Positions 1 to 6,691 of a DNA stretch of 38,799 bases are shown here, piece by piece (position 1 is the stretch's first letter; each line of letters starts with the position of its first letter). Where the stretch lies: the NCBI RefSeq assembly GCF_018130145.1, contig NZ_JAFCMB010000037.1, forward strand, positions 1 to 38,799, in the 5' to 3' direction. The stretch comes from Bradyrhizobium sp. AUGA SZCCT0176. Its GTDB lineage: Bacteria > Pseudomonadota > Alphaproteobacteria > Rhizobiales > Xanthobacteraceae. Under the pieces are notes generated by a model. That model was not told where the DNA came from. It saw nothing but the letters and a program-made list of their open reading frames with translations, and did not search any database. The translations under genes were made by a program, and so were the position numbers.

Positions 1-527
1 CGCGCCCGCTGCGAGCACACAGAGCGACCAGTTATTTTCAGCGTGCTTTGCAACACGATTGATCGCTATTTCCTGGACGTTATGACAGCCGGGCTGCTTT
101 CTCACTTCTAACAACGCTCGGCGCTGCAATTCCGCGGCATTGAAACGAGGACCTTGGGCATAGGTTGGCTCGGCTTTTGGGGACCGCTCGGCCTATACCT
201 AACAGAACAAGAGCAATTCAGGTTCCGCTTGCGAGGGGCGTGACCCGGCGAGACATGATAGCAGGACGATCTTGCCGCCGAGCCCGCCGGCCTATCCTGG
301 GAATGCCCGTTCTCCGGGTAGATCGGACCTCGGCATGGGCCGCGCCAAACCGACGCGAACCCAGAGCGGACATCCGCGTGGCTGACGGGGACCGGCCCGA
401 AGGGCCCTGTTTGGGGTGGAGGAGCGCGATAGGCTTGCTCGTGAAGCGCCACTTGCAGAACGAGCCGTTTGCAAAAGAGGGCTGCTCCGCCCCGCCAGAA
501 GGCCCCGACCAAAGCGACCTGCCGTAC
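1..527. other. Non-coding stretch with repeat copy A
   Basis: No convincing gene is seen. One frame is open from base 1 to a stop at 109–111 and could be the last 36 codons of a gene starting outside the window, but a second frame is also open to base 89, so I cannot call it. Bases 251–376 hold a diverged copy of the dispersed intergenic repeat described at 3093–3204; it aligns best with the copy at 24348–24460. Confidence 0.5.
251..376. repeat. Dispersed intergenic repeat, copy A
   Basis: The block shares, in order, GAGACATG, a TATCCTG segment, a CCGTTC..CCGGGTAGA.CGGA core, AACCGACGCGAA, and a CCAGAGCGGACAT end with the copy at 24348–24460. The tail corresponds to the family's usual GACCCA..CGGACAT ending. 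No reading frame explains the similarity. Confidence 0.6.
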
Positions 528-704
528 TCACTGCGTTAGTGTGTTGGGATCATCCTCGTCCGGGGCGCTCAACTCATCAATCAGCGTCAGGATATCGGCA
601 GCGCGTTGCGTTAGCTCTCCCGCCTCCCGAAGGTCAGCCGTTGATTGAGCGTCTTTCAGCAGCGCTGCGACTAAGCGCAGCAAATAGTCCCGTCCGACAA
701 CCAT
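528..704 (-). CDS. Small hypothetical protein, 58 aa
   Basis: The product is a short acidic, probably helical cytoplasmic protein that I do not recognise as a named family. It begins MVVGRDYLLRLVAALL and has an acidic end (DELSAPDEDDP). The start ATG at 704 follows a strong GGGGGAG ribosome-binding site on the minus strand. The Leu/Ala-rich first half and Asp-rich tail look like genuine small-protein composition. It stands alone; nothing nearby suggests a function. Similar tiny ORFs are common in Bradyrhizobium from memory, not from a search. Confidence 0.6.
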   Translation of the reverse strand: MVVGRDYLLRLVAALLKDAQSTADLREAGELTQRAADILTLIDELSAPDEDDPNTLTQ

Positions 705-877
705 GATGGCTCCCCCGAGCCGCCACGGCTCCGCATTCAGTCCAACGCGGCTATCATTCCGGACACAGCGGTTCTTGTGAGCTCACGCCAAACTTTTGCT
801 GAACTCCGCCAAAAGCGACATCATCCCCGAGTAGGTTACCGCCAGTCCCATGCGACACGCGACACCGCGCATCGCAT

Positions 878-898
878 TTGTATACTGATCGTACACAA
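878..898. promoter_or_regulatory. Imperfect dyad, possible operator
   Basis: The 21-bp site has arms TTGTATAC and GTACACAA around a 5-bp spacer, with seven of eight positions paired. It lies about 95 bp upstream of the small gene starting at 994 in a gene-free gap. The form suits a dimeric regulator, but no regulator can be named. Confidence 0.35.
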
Positions 899-993
899 CA
901 ATTAGAACCGGGAATGCTTGGAGTGAAATAGTTGATAGGGTCCGGTCGCGCGGTCCCCGCGCTAGGTCGCGGCCTCAGGAGGACCCGGCCAAC

Positions 994-1242
994 ATGCGAG
1001 ACTTATTGGCACGCTTTGGGCTGTGGGCTATTTTTCAGGGACAAGACCATGGGGGTTCTCCCGTGAAGGATTATCAGGCGTCCATCGAGAAGCTCCGCCG
1101 TGACGCGGCAGAGGCCGCGCTGATACGTGACCTAGCTACCGATATGACCAAACGCGAGATGTTCGACCGACTGCACCAGCATCTCAATCGACTAGCCGAT
1201 GAGGTCGAACAAGCGATGAAAACCAGCAAACAATCGGGTTAG
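994..1242 (+). CDS. Small helical hypothetical protein, 82 aa (or 59 aa)
   Basis: The conserved-looking part begins at residue 24 (VKDYQASIEKLRRDAAEAAL) and is a charged, amphipathic helix-rich sequence ending in EQAMKTSKQSG, consistent with a small cytoplasmic protein of unknown role. Two starts compete. ATG at 994 has a perfect AGGAGGA site at 977–983 with a ten-base spacer. GTG at 1063 has GGGGG close upstream and would give the 59-aa form, whose first residue starts the credible protein. I list the longer form because its ribosome-binding site is better. The imperfect dyad at 878–898 lies upstream, and a 36-aa ORF follows 17 bases after the stop. Confidence 0.65.
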   Translation: MRDLLARFGLWAIFQGQDHGGSPVKDYQASIEKLRRDAAEAALIRDLATDMTKREMFDRLHQHLNRLADEVEQAMKTSKQSG

Positions 1243-1259
1243 ACGGGTCTGTGCCGTCA

Positions 1260-1370
1260 ATGCCGCGCGGGCCTGAGAAGACAGAAGCCTCGAAAAAGGC
1301 AGGGTTACTGCGCAAGGCGGCGGATGCTCAAGGGATTTCGTTCGGCAAGCGTGGAAGGCCGCCGAAATAG
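1260..1370 (+). CDS. 36-aa basic peptide with AT-hook-like tail
   Basis: ATG at 1260 opens a short frame beginning MPRGPEKTEASKKAGLLRKA and ending KRGRPPK. The GRP core flanked by basic residues is the form of an AT-hook, which binds the minor groove of AT-rich DNA. The ORF begins 17 bases after the preceding small gene and is followed 32 bases later by a strong stem-loop, so it fits as the last cistron of that transcript. No clear ribosome-binding site is seen. It could be a real tiny nucleoid-associated peptide or the tail of a decayed gene. Confidence 0.45.
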   Translation: MPRGPEKTEASKKAGLLRKAADAQGISFGKRGRPPK

Positions 1371-1402
1371 ACCAGCCGCGTCAAACCGGCCGGATGATCT
1401 TG

Positions 1403-1436
1403 AATGGCCCCGACGCGCAATAGCCTCGGGGCCATT
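1403..1436 (+). terminator. Stem-loop, probable terminator (copy 1)
   Basis: A perfect 11-bp stem (AATGGCCCCGA / TCGGGGCCATT) closes a 12-base loop and is followed by TGTTTGG. It sits just after the 36-aa ORF. A near-identical block, including the preceding GATCTTG and following TTTGTTTG, recurs at 2980–3011. Confidence 0.6.
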
Positions 1437-1523
1437 TGTTTGGCTCCCGCGACCCTTATATTGCTAATGCCGCTAGTTACATTCGACTGCTGATCGCACT
1501 CTGGCGCGCAACTTTGCTGATCA

Positions 1524-1688
1524 TCATGTCCAGCGCGTAGACAACAACAGAAATAGCGCCCGATTACCCCGATATTTGGCAGCTGGCTGGGTGCTCTCAA
1601 ACCCGCCGATAATCGTGACCCCGTAGCGGTCACAGACCCGCCATTCCCACTTGGTCGAGCCCCGCTTGGTAACCAACACTTCCAACAC
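1524..1688 (-). CDS. Small hypothetical protein, 54 aa
   Basis: The frame runs from GTG at 1688 to TGA at 1524. The product includes TKRGSTKWEWRVCDRYG, then a Gly-Gly-Phe turn, an AAKYRGNRALFLLL stretch and a stop. The alternation of W/E/W and CDR-G looks like a compact beta-rich small protein; I recall similar uncharacterised Bradyrhizobium proteins. The start is uncertain: an in-frame stop lies 13 codons upstream with no ATG between, so GTG 1688 or the TTG next to it is likely. No neighbour gives a clue to function. Confidence 0.5.
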   Translation of the reverse strand: MLEVLVTKRGSTKWEWRVCDRYGVTIIGGFESTQPAAKYRGNRALFLLLSTRWT

Positions 1689-1901
1689 GGCCGCGCCCCA
1701 CGATCCCCCAGTTGCGTACCGTCAAGATACCAATGGGCTTTAAAGGTGTCGGTTCGCTTTGAGATTTTCAGCTGTAGTTTGATGAAAGCGATTGTTTGAA
1801 ACAGCGTTTGAAATACAGCGTCTAGCGATGATTTTAGTTTGGGAGCCTTCTTCATGTGGCCGAGCGAGAGGGCAGCACGAGGCCGCCGCCTGAGGCAGCC
1901 T

Positions 1902-2104
1902 TCACTCACCTTGAGCAGGATTGACCACGCGGGGGCGACACAGTTGCGTGGTTTCTGGTGCGTAGATGCCCAAAATGCGAATGCGCTCACCGCGATTTCG
2001 AGTGTGTCGCCATCGATCACGCTCGCTGTCCGATCAAATCTCCTGCAATAAGCGGCGAGGCGACAATTGCTAGGTATAAGCCCAAAACGAGGTGCTTAAG
2101 ACCT
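1902..2104 (-). pseudogene. Frameshifted thermonuclease (SNase-like) relic
   Basis: Three frames must be joined to read a typical secreted staphylococcal-nuclease N-terminus. First comes a hydrophobic signal-like segment (LVLGLYLAIVASPLIAGDLIGQ). A one-base deletion follows, then ASVIDGDTLEI. A second one-base deletion is followed by RGERIRILGIYAPETTQLC. VIDGDTLEI and RILGI.APE are hallmarks of the SNase fold, carrying the calcium-binding Asp and the first active-site Arg. A stop comes soon after, and the rest of the domain is missing. No start codon is visible. This is a decayed fragment. Confidence 0.6.
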
Positions 2105-2150
2105 CGGTCTGAACTGCCGTGGAGCCGAGCTTGAAAATCCGGGCTTGATT

Positions 2151-2345
2151 CTAGTTTGTCTTCAACTCACTTCGCTTCCGCATGTAATAGCCCTGCCTCT
2201 GAACGGTGGACTTGATCTCGTCGCTGACGTTGGCGACCCGCCTCTTTCTCTTTTGCCATCTCCCCGACGTGTCACCGAGCGGCATCGACGATCCTTGCCT
2301 CACCACCAGCAGATCACGTTTATGGTTTAGGTACACGTCGAACAT
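2151..2345 (-). CDS. Small basic hypothetical protein, 64 aa
   Basis: The protein starts MFDVYLNHKRDLLVVRQGSS and carries a basic centre (RWQKRKRRV) followed by VSDEIKSTVQRQGYYMRK. The latter looks like a short helix with a conserved Gly-Tyr-Tyr turn. ATG at 2345 is chosen because AAAGGTGG lies immediately upstream; an earlier in-frame ATG at 2390 lies within a 13-bp inverted repeat and lacks a binding site. Function unknown; the basic character allows nucleic-acid binding. The upstream hairpin overlaps the ribosome-binding region and may control translation or transcription. Confidence 0.5.
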   Translation of the reverse strand: MFDVYLNHKRDLLVVRQGSSMPLGDTSGRWQKRKRRVANVSDEIKSTVQRQGYYMRKRSELKTN

Positions 2346-2353
2346 GGGCCACC

Positions 2354-2391
2354 TTTGATCCGAAACCAGAACCCTATCGTTTCGGATCAAA
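2354..2391. promoter_or_regulatory. 13-bp perfect inverted repeat before small gene
   Basis: Arms TTTGATCCGAAAC (2354–2366) and GTTTCGGATCAAA (2379–2391) flank a 12-base spacer. The site abuts the ribosome-binding sequence of the minus-strand gene starting at 2345, so it could be an operator or an mRNA hairpin. Read on the plus strand it also contains TGATCC-N16-CGTT at 2356–2381, the sequence proposed below as the ECF sigma promoter. Confidence 0.5.
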
Positions 2392-2677
2392 CAGAAGGTT
2401 GCGTGATTGCAACAGCGTGAGCGGCATTTTGGTGATCTTCACCGCGCACCCAGCTACCGCGTTGATGATGGACGGTTCGCCGATGTTATCGTTGACCGCT
2501 GCGCCATCAGACGGCGAATCTACGCGGCGCGGTAGTCAAACGCCAAGGCGCAGCTCGGCAACAACGCTCGCCGGTCGCTATCGTTGATTCATCAATTAGA
2601 AACCATCTCAAATGATCGGAAAACTTTAATGAAACAAGTGGGCCCTCTCGGCGTAAGTTTGTCGGAGGGCGCAACTC
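2392..2677. other. Gap with possible coding relic
   Basis: No intact gene is seen. On the minus strand a short frame reads AAVNDNIGEPSIINAVAG and then a KITKMPLTLLQ segment, faintly like the C-terminus of molybdopterin hydroxylases, but it is broken by stops on both sides and the resemblance is weak. Bases 2642–2670 form GCCCTC…GAGGGC, a short stem that would pair with the ribosome-binding site of the gene at 2678. Confidence 0.25.
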
Positions 2678-2857
2678 ATGACAAATCGCCAGTTGAGAGA
2701 GCAGGAAGTTCAGATCGAGCGTTATCAGTTTCTCTCGCGCGAGGTTACTGATCCGCTTGCCCTATGTTTGCTTCGGCTCATTGTCGAAGAACTTGAAGCC
2801 GACCCGCGGAGGGATCGCGACATCAGTCAGAGCTTCTGCGCACGCGAGCCGCTTTAA
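2678..2857 (+). CDS. Small hypothetical protein, 59 aa
   Basis: ATG at 2678 follows GGAGG (2664–2668) with good spacing. The product begins MTNRQLREQEVQIERYQFLS and continues REVTDPLALCLLRLIVEELE, a highly helical, charged sequence with a Leu-rich second helix, typical of small uncharacterised rhizobial proteins. The stop overlaps the ATG of a 34-aa ORF (TAATG), suggesting translational coupling. A six-base stem can sequester its ribosome-binding site. Function unknown. Confidence 0.6.
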   Translation: MTNRQLREQEVQIERYQFLSREVTDPLALCLLRLIVEELEADPRRDRDISQSFCAREPL

Positions 2858-2961
2858 TGCCGAATGTGAGCCGCTTCACGCCGTGCGGTTGTCACATCAA
2901 TGCCCAAATTAGATGGCGCAATCAAAGAAAGTTGTTTGATCTGAAGGCTCGGCGGATGTAA
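2857..2961 (+). CDS. 34-aa Cys/Arg-rich peptide
   Basis: The start ATG overlaps the preceding stop (TAATG). The peptide contains TPCGCHINAQIRW and a basic tail KLFDLKARRM. The CGCH cluster could bind metal, but this is speculative. A strong stem-loop follows 18 bases after the stop, which supports an operon of two tiny genes ending here. It could equally be a chance frame. Confidence 0.35.
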   Translation: MPNVSRFTPCGCHINAQIRWRNQRKLFDLKARRM

Positions 2962-2979
2962 CCGAGGCGGACGATCTTG

Positions 2980-3011
2980 AATGGCCCGACGTGCAATATC
3001 GTCGGGCCATT
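2980..3011 (+). terminator. Stem-loop, probable terminator (copy 2)
   Basis: A perfect 12-bp stem (AATGGCCCGACG / CGTCGGGCCATT) with an 8-base loop is followed by TGTTTG. It is a second copy of the element at 1403–1436, again just after a tiny ORF, and shares the flanking GATCTTG. Confidence 0.6.
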
Positions 3012-3092
3012 TGTTTGCTTGCGGCGGCGCGGCACGAATCTCTTTAAGCGTAGCGCAACGCTACGCCGCCTTTCAGGATAGGTGAGTCCGCA

Positions 3093-3204
3093 ATTGGCAC
3101 TCAACGGACATCCCGGCCCGCCCGCTGGATGTCGACTTTGAGGGGTAAAGCGGAAGTCGGCCTCGACCGGTTCGACTTCCGAGTTTGACCCAATTCGGAC
3201 ATCC
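3093..3204. repeat. Dispersed intergenic repeat, copy B
   Basis: This is the fullest copy. It runs TTGGCAC, ACGGACAT, GGATGTCGACTTT, GGGGTAAAGCGGAAGTCG, CGACTTCCG, TTTGACCCAATTCGGACAT. CGGAAGTCG (3151–3159) and CGACTTCCG (3173–3181) form a perfect 9-bp stem. It lies just upstream of the esterase gene. Confidence 0.75.
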
Positions 3205-3294
3205 GGCAGGCTTTGCATTCTATGAATTATTATTGGCCCTCTCTATGATTGATCAACTCGGATCGCCTTGAACTGCTGGTTAGGGGAGATGGCC

Positions 3295-4827
3295 ATGAAG
3301 CGCATTCTCGTACGACTAGTCCCATTGACCATTGTTGCGGCAACAATCGTTCCAGGTGCCGGCCACGCTCAAACCCCTCTCGCCTGCGAATCTTTGGCGG
3401 GGTTAAAGATCGACAACGTCAACTTGCTTTCGGCGACTAAAGTCACTCAGTCTACGGACCTGCCTTCACACTGCCGCGTACTGGGTGTCGTGCGCCCCGC
3501 GATTAATTTTGATATTCGCTTGCCCGCCCAGAACTGGAATGGGAAGTTCTTCATGGCAGGCTGTGGCGGCTTCTGCGGCACACTCGACAGCGACCGGGTC
3601 GGCTTCACCAATGCGATGAACTATGCGCTGCGGCGCAACTATGCCGTTTCAACGATGGATGCCGGTCACTGGGGTCTCTCAGTGCTGGACGGACGCTGGG
3701 CTTACAACAATCGTATTGCCGAGATCGACTGGGGCAGCCGCGCCGTTACAGAGACGGCGAAAGTTACAAAGGCGATTATCCGCGCCTTCTATGACGAACC
3801 GCAAAAGAAGTCCTATTTCTCCGGCTGCTCGACCGGCGGTCGAATGGCGGCGCTGGAAGCCCAACGCTATCCTGACGATTTTGACGGGATCATTAGCGGC
3901 GCTCCGGCGCTCGATTACACCGGCCTCGTTGCGACGCACTTTGCCTGGCTGGTGCAAGCCAACACAGGCCCCGACGGCAAGGATATTCTGACCAAAGCCA
4001 AGATTCCGTTGATCCGTGACGCGGTCGCTAACCAGTGCGGCGATGCAACCGGTCTCGTCGTCGATCCTGCCGCATGCACCTTCAAACCCGCGAGTCTGAT
4101 CTGCAAGGCAGGGCAGAACTCGGAATGCCTGAGCGCGGCCGAAGCGGCGGTCCTCGAGAAGTGGTACGCTGGCCCCAAGAACTCCCGAGGCGAGCAGTTG
4201 TACCCGGGCGGTCTGCCGAAGGGCTCGGAACCCTACTGGCCTTTGTGGGTGACAGGGCTTGAGCCTGCCGGGGGCAAGTTGATCTACAGCTTTGGTCTCG
4301 ACTTCCTGCGCTACATGGCGTTTCAGGACGATCCAGGCGAGCGCTACCGTGCCGCCGATTTCGATTTCGAAAAGGATCCGCCGCGTCTCGCTTTCATGGC
4401 TGCGATCTACAATGCAATGAACCCTGATCTATCGAGGTTTAAGGCGCGTGGCGGCAAGCTGTTGATGTATCACGGGCTCGCCGATCCGATCGTCACGCCG
4501 CAAAACACGCTCGACTATTACGCGACCGCCGAGAAGGCCGCAGGCGGAAGCGTTGCTGACCACTTTCGCCTTTTCATGATTCCGGGCATGGATCACTGTG
4601 GTATTCCCGCGCAAGCCGGTCCGGGCATCACCGAGGCGGGGTTCGATCCGCTAAGTGCGCTTGAAAAATGGGCGGAAGACGGTGTTGCACCGGATAGCAT
4701 GCTTGCAACCAAGACCGACAAGGATGGCAAGGTTTTGTGGACGCGCCCGTTATGCGCGTTTCCAAAGAAGGCAACGTACTCGGGAACGGGAGAAATCAAA
4801 GATGCCGGAAGCTTTCGTTGCGAATGA
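3295..4827 (+). CDS. Secreted tannase/feruloyl esterase family hydrolase
   Basis: The protein (510 aa) belongs to the tannase/feruloyl esterase alpha/beta-hydrolase family, which cleaves esters of phenolic acids such as gallate or ferulate. A signal peptide spans about residues 1–26 (MKRILVRLVPLTIVAA…, cut after GHA), so it acts in the periplasm or outside. The family's CS-D-HC signature is complete: Cys178-Ser179 in GCSTGG, Asp397 in GLADP, and His434-Cys435 in GMDHCG; the two Cys are expected to form a disulfide joining nucleophile and His. ATG 3295 is preferred over 3268 because AGGGGAG (3282–3288) precedes it and the signal peptide then starts properly. It is a single-gene unit. The exact ester substrate cannot be read from the sequence. 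Confidence 0.9.
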   Translation: MKRILVRLVPLTIVAATIVPGAGHAQTPLACESLAGLKIDNVNLLSATKVTQSTDLPSHCRVLGVVRPAINFDIRLPAQNWNGKFFMAGCGGFCGTLDSDRVGFTNAMNYALRRNYAVSTMDAGHWGLSVLDGRWAYNNRIAEIDWGSRAVTETAKVTKAIIRAFYDEPQKKSYFSGCSTGGRMAALEAQRYPDDFDGIISGAPALDYTGLVATHFAWLVQANTGPDGKDILTKAKIPLIRDAVANQCGDATGLVVDPAACTFKPASLICKAGQNSECLSAAEAAVLEKWYAGPKNSRGEQLYPGGLPKGSEPYWPLWVTGLEPAGGKLIYSFGLDFLRYMAFQDDPGERYRAADFDFEKDPPRLAFMAAIYNAMNPDLSRFKARGGKLLMYHGLADPIVTPQNTLDYYATAEKAAGGSVADHFRLFMIPGMDHCGIPAQAGPGITEAGFDPLSALEKWAEDGVAPDSMLATKTDKDGKVLWTRPLCAFPKKATYSGTGEIKDAGSFRCE

Positions 4828-4879
4828 CTATCTATCTTTCTTTGAGAAGTCTTCGTGTCGTTGCCTTCCCATGGCCGCT

Positions 4880-4989
4880 GTTGGCACTTTTCGGACCTGA
4901 CAAGTCGGCTGCCCACGTCCGTTCTTGAGGGTAAAGCCGACTTCCCCCGTCGTGCACCCGGACTTCTCAGTTTGACCCGCATGAGACAT
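4880..4989. repeat. Dispersed intergenic repeat, copy C
   Basis: TTGGCACTTTTCGGAC, CACGTCCG, GAGGGTAAAGCCGACTT, CGGACTTCTCAGTTTGACCC and GAGACAT occur in family order. It fills the gap between the convergent esterase and cyclase genes. Confidence 0.75.
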
Positions 4990-5063
4990 GCAGCGAAACG
5001 CCGCACTCATCTGAGTGTGATCCGAACTGTTGCCAGTCGAGGTCCACGAGCCTAAGTGCGGAC

Positions 5064-6398
5064 TCACTCCACAATTGCTTGAAACAAGCGCCACTCGCTG
5101 GGAATACCCTTCAATGCGTGTGCGCCGCGATCCGCGAACCTTAATCCGGAGCCAGCCACAAGGTCTCGAACGGTCTGGGAAACGAGCACTTCGCCAGGGG
5201 CCGCCTGTGCCGCTACGCGAGCACCGATGTGCACTGCGATGCCGGCCAGGTCTTCACCTACGACCTCGCATTCCCCGGTATGCAGTCCGCAGCGGACTTC
5301 GAGGTTGAGCGAACGCACGACCTCGCGGATCGCACCCGCGCAGCGGACGGCTCGTGCCGGGCTATCAAAAGCCGCAAGGAAACCGTCCCCCGCAGTACTA
5401 ACTTCGCGTCCGCCAAAATTCCGAAGCATCTCCTGAACTCTTGCATGGAACGCGGCAAGCAACTCGCGCCACGAATGATCGCCGAGCGCGATAGCCCGTT
5501 CAGTGGATCCCACGATGTCCGCGAAAAGAACCGTAGTGAGCACCCGCTCCCGGTCCTGCCAATGGCACTTGCCCGTCAAGAACTGCTCGACGCGGTCGAG
5601 GATTGTCTCCCCATTAACCGTGTAGAGGTGGTCAATGCCCGGTAGCTCGATCAACTGGGCTCCCGCGATGCCTTGAGCCATTCTACGCGCGCTCTCTATA
5701 TCTATGACCCGGTCTCCATCGCGGTGCAAAATCAGCGTCGGAGCCCTGATCGCCGGCAGAATATGCCGGACATCGATTTCGCGATTCATCTTCATGATCG
5801 CAACGGCTGCTCCGGGGCTCGCTGCCGTCCGAAAGTAAGAAGCCACGCCTTCAGCGATACTCGGATCGTGAGCAAGACTCGGGGCCCACATCTCGAGACT
5901 GATTCCTTGTGGTGTGCCCCAATTACGTTCGAGATTTTCGAAGAAACGGTCCCATCGTTCGTCGGTCCAGCCGCACGGATAGTCGACCGCCCAGCTATGC
6001 TTCGCATACGTGCCATATAAGATCAGCGCAGATGTGCGTTCGGGATATGTGGCGGCGTAAAGCAGGGACATTGGCCCTCCCTCAGACACGCCAAACAAAG
6101 CTGCTCGATCTGACCCGACTTCGTCCAGAATCGCACTCACGTCGTGCATACGCTGCTCAAGCGTAAAGATCTGCGATCCCCGATCCGACATTCCGGTGCC
6201 GCGCTTGTCGAAGAGGATAAGACGAGAGAATGATGCGAGGCGACGGAAAAAAGCGCTGCGCGCTGGCGCCTGCCACAACGCCTCGACGTGTGACACAAAT
6301 CCCGGGGCGAATAGTAAGTCTTGCGGTCCATTGCCTACAACCTGATAGGCGATATGAACATCGTCGCTCTTGACGTAATGTGTAACGGGTGCAGCCAT
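5064..6398 (-). CDS. Alpha/beta-hydrolase–class III cyclase fusion
   Basis: The N-terminal half (residues 1–275 of 444) is an alpha/beta hydrolase with GVSEGG (nucleophile Ser105), Asp228 and His257. The C-terminal half is a class III nucleotidyl cyclase catalytic domain with FADIVGST (metal Asp294) and AGDGF (metal Asp338), HTGE, and AVHIGARV, where the transition-state Arg394 is present. The Asn usual four residues earlier is His390 here, which I recall in related fusions. The protein would make cAMP or cGMP, perhaps gated by a small molecule bound or hydrolysed by the first domain. ATG 6398 is preferred (GAGG upstream, and it starts the domain). No membrane segment is seen. The gene is monocistronic. 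Confidence 0.85.
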   Translation of the reverse strand: MAAPVTHYVKSDDVHIAYQVVGNGPQDLLFAPGFVSHVEALWQAPARSAFFRRLASFSRLILFDKRGTGMSDRGSQIFTLEQRMHDVSAILDEVGSDRAALFGVSEGGPMSLLYAATYPERTSALILYGTYAKHSWAVDYPCGWTDERWDRFFENLERNWGTPQGISLEMWAPSLAHDPSIAEGVASYFRTAASPGAAVAIMKMNREIDVRHILPAIRAPTLILHRDGDRVIDIESARRMAQGIAGAQLIELPGIDHLYTVNGETILDRVEQFLTGKCHWQDRERVLTTVLFADIVGSTERAIALGDHSWRELLAAFHARVQEMLRNFGGREVSTAGDGFLAAFDSPARAVRCAGAIREVVRSLNLEVRCGLHTGECEVVGEDLAGIAVHIGARVAAQAAPGEVLVSQTVRDLVAGSGLRFADRGAHALKGIPSEWRLFQAIVE

Positions 6399-6636
6399 GA
6401 CGGACCTCGCGACTTGGCCAGCTGTCGGTGCCGTACAGTTGCCACCCAAGGTCTAGCAGCGGATTGGCACACTTCTCAAATGGTACCTGTTGGGGGCGCC
6501 TCTGCCAATGCTGAAGCCGCTAGTCAGCGCGTTAATATGCTGTAGTCCACCGGAGCGCCAATTGACAAAGCCCGAGCCGACGTCGGTTGCTGAAGGAACA
6601 GCGGCCTAAGCTCGCAAGGGTGACATTTCCGAGTTT

Positions 6637-6658
6637 GGCACGAACCGGCTGTCGAAGG
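6637..6658. repeat. Possible fragment of dispersed repeat (copy D)
   Basis: Only GAGTTTGGCACGAACCGG resembles the family's leading end. It adjoins the terminator hairpin of the integrase gene. A second faint match (GATTGGCACACTTCTC) lies at 6462–6477. Both are weak. Confidence 0.3.
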
Positions 6659-6659
6659 G

Positions 6660-6685
6660 CGGGCAGAGCATGTCCGCTCTGCCCG
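6660..6685 (-). terminator. Hairpin behind integrase copy 1
   Basis: CGGGCAGAGC and GCTCTGCCCG form a perfect 10-bp stem with a 6-base loop, seven bases beyond the integrase stop. There is no good T-run, so termination is likely but not certain. Integrase copy 2 has a stem of the same geometry in the same place. Confidence 0.55.
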
Positions 6686-6691
6686 GGTATT

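Noticed and set aside
1..111. Possible 3' end of an upstream gene
   Set aside because: Two frames are open over most of this stretch and neither has recognisable content.
1328..2020. 230-codon minus-strand open frame
   Set aside because: It runs through the 54-aa gene in the wrong frame, through a terminator hairpin and through part of the nuclease relic, so it is a chance opening.
2399..2570. Molybdopterin hydroxylase C-terminal relic on the minus strand
   Set aside because: The resemblance covers under 35 residues, has no diagnostic residues and is bounded by stops; kept only as a note in the gap entry.
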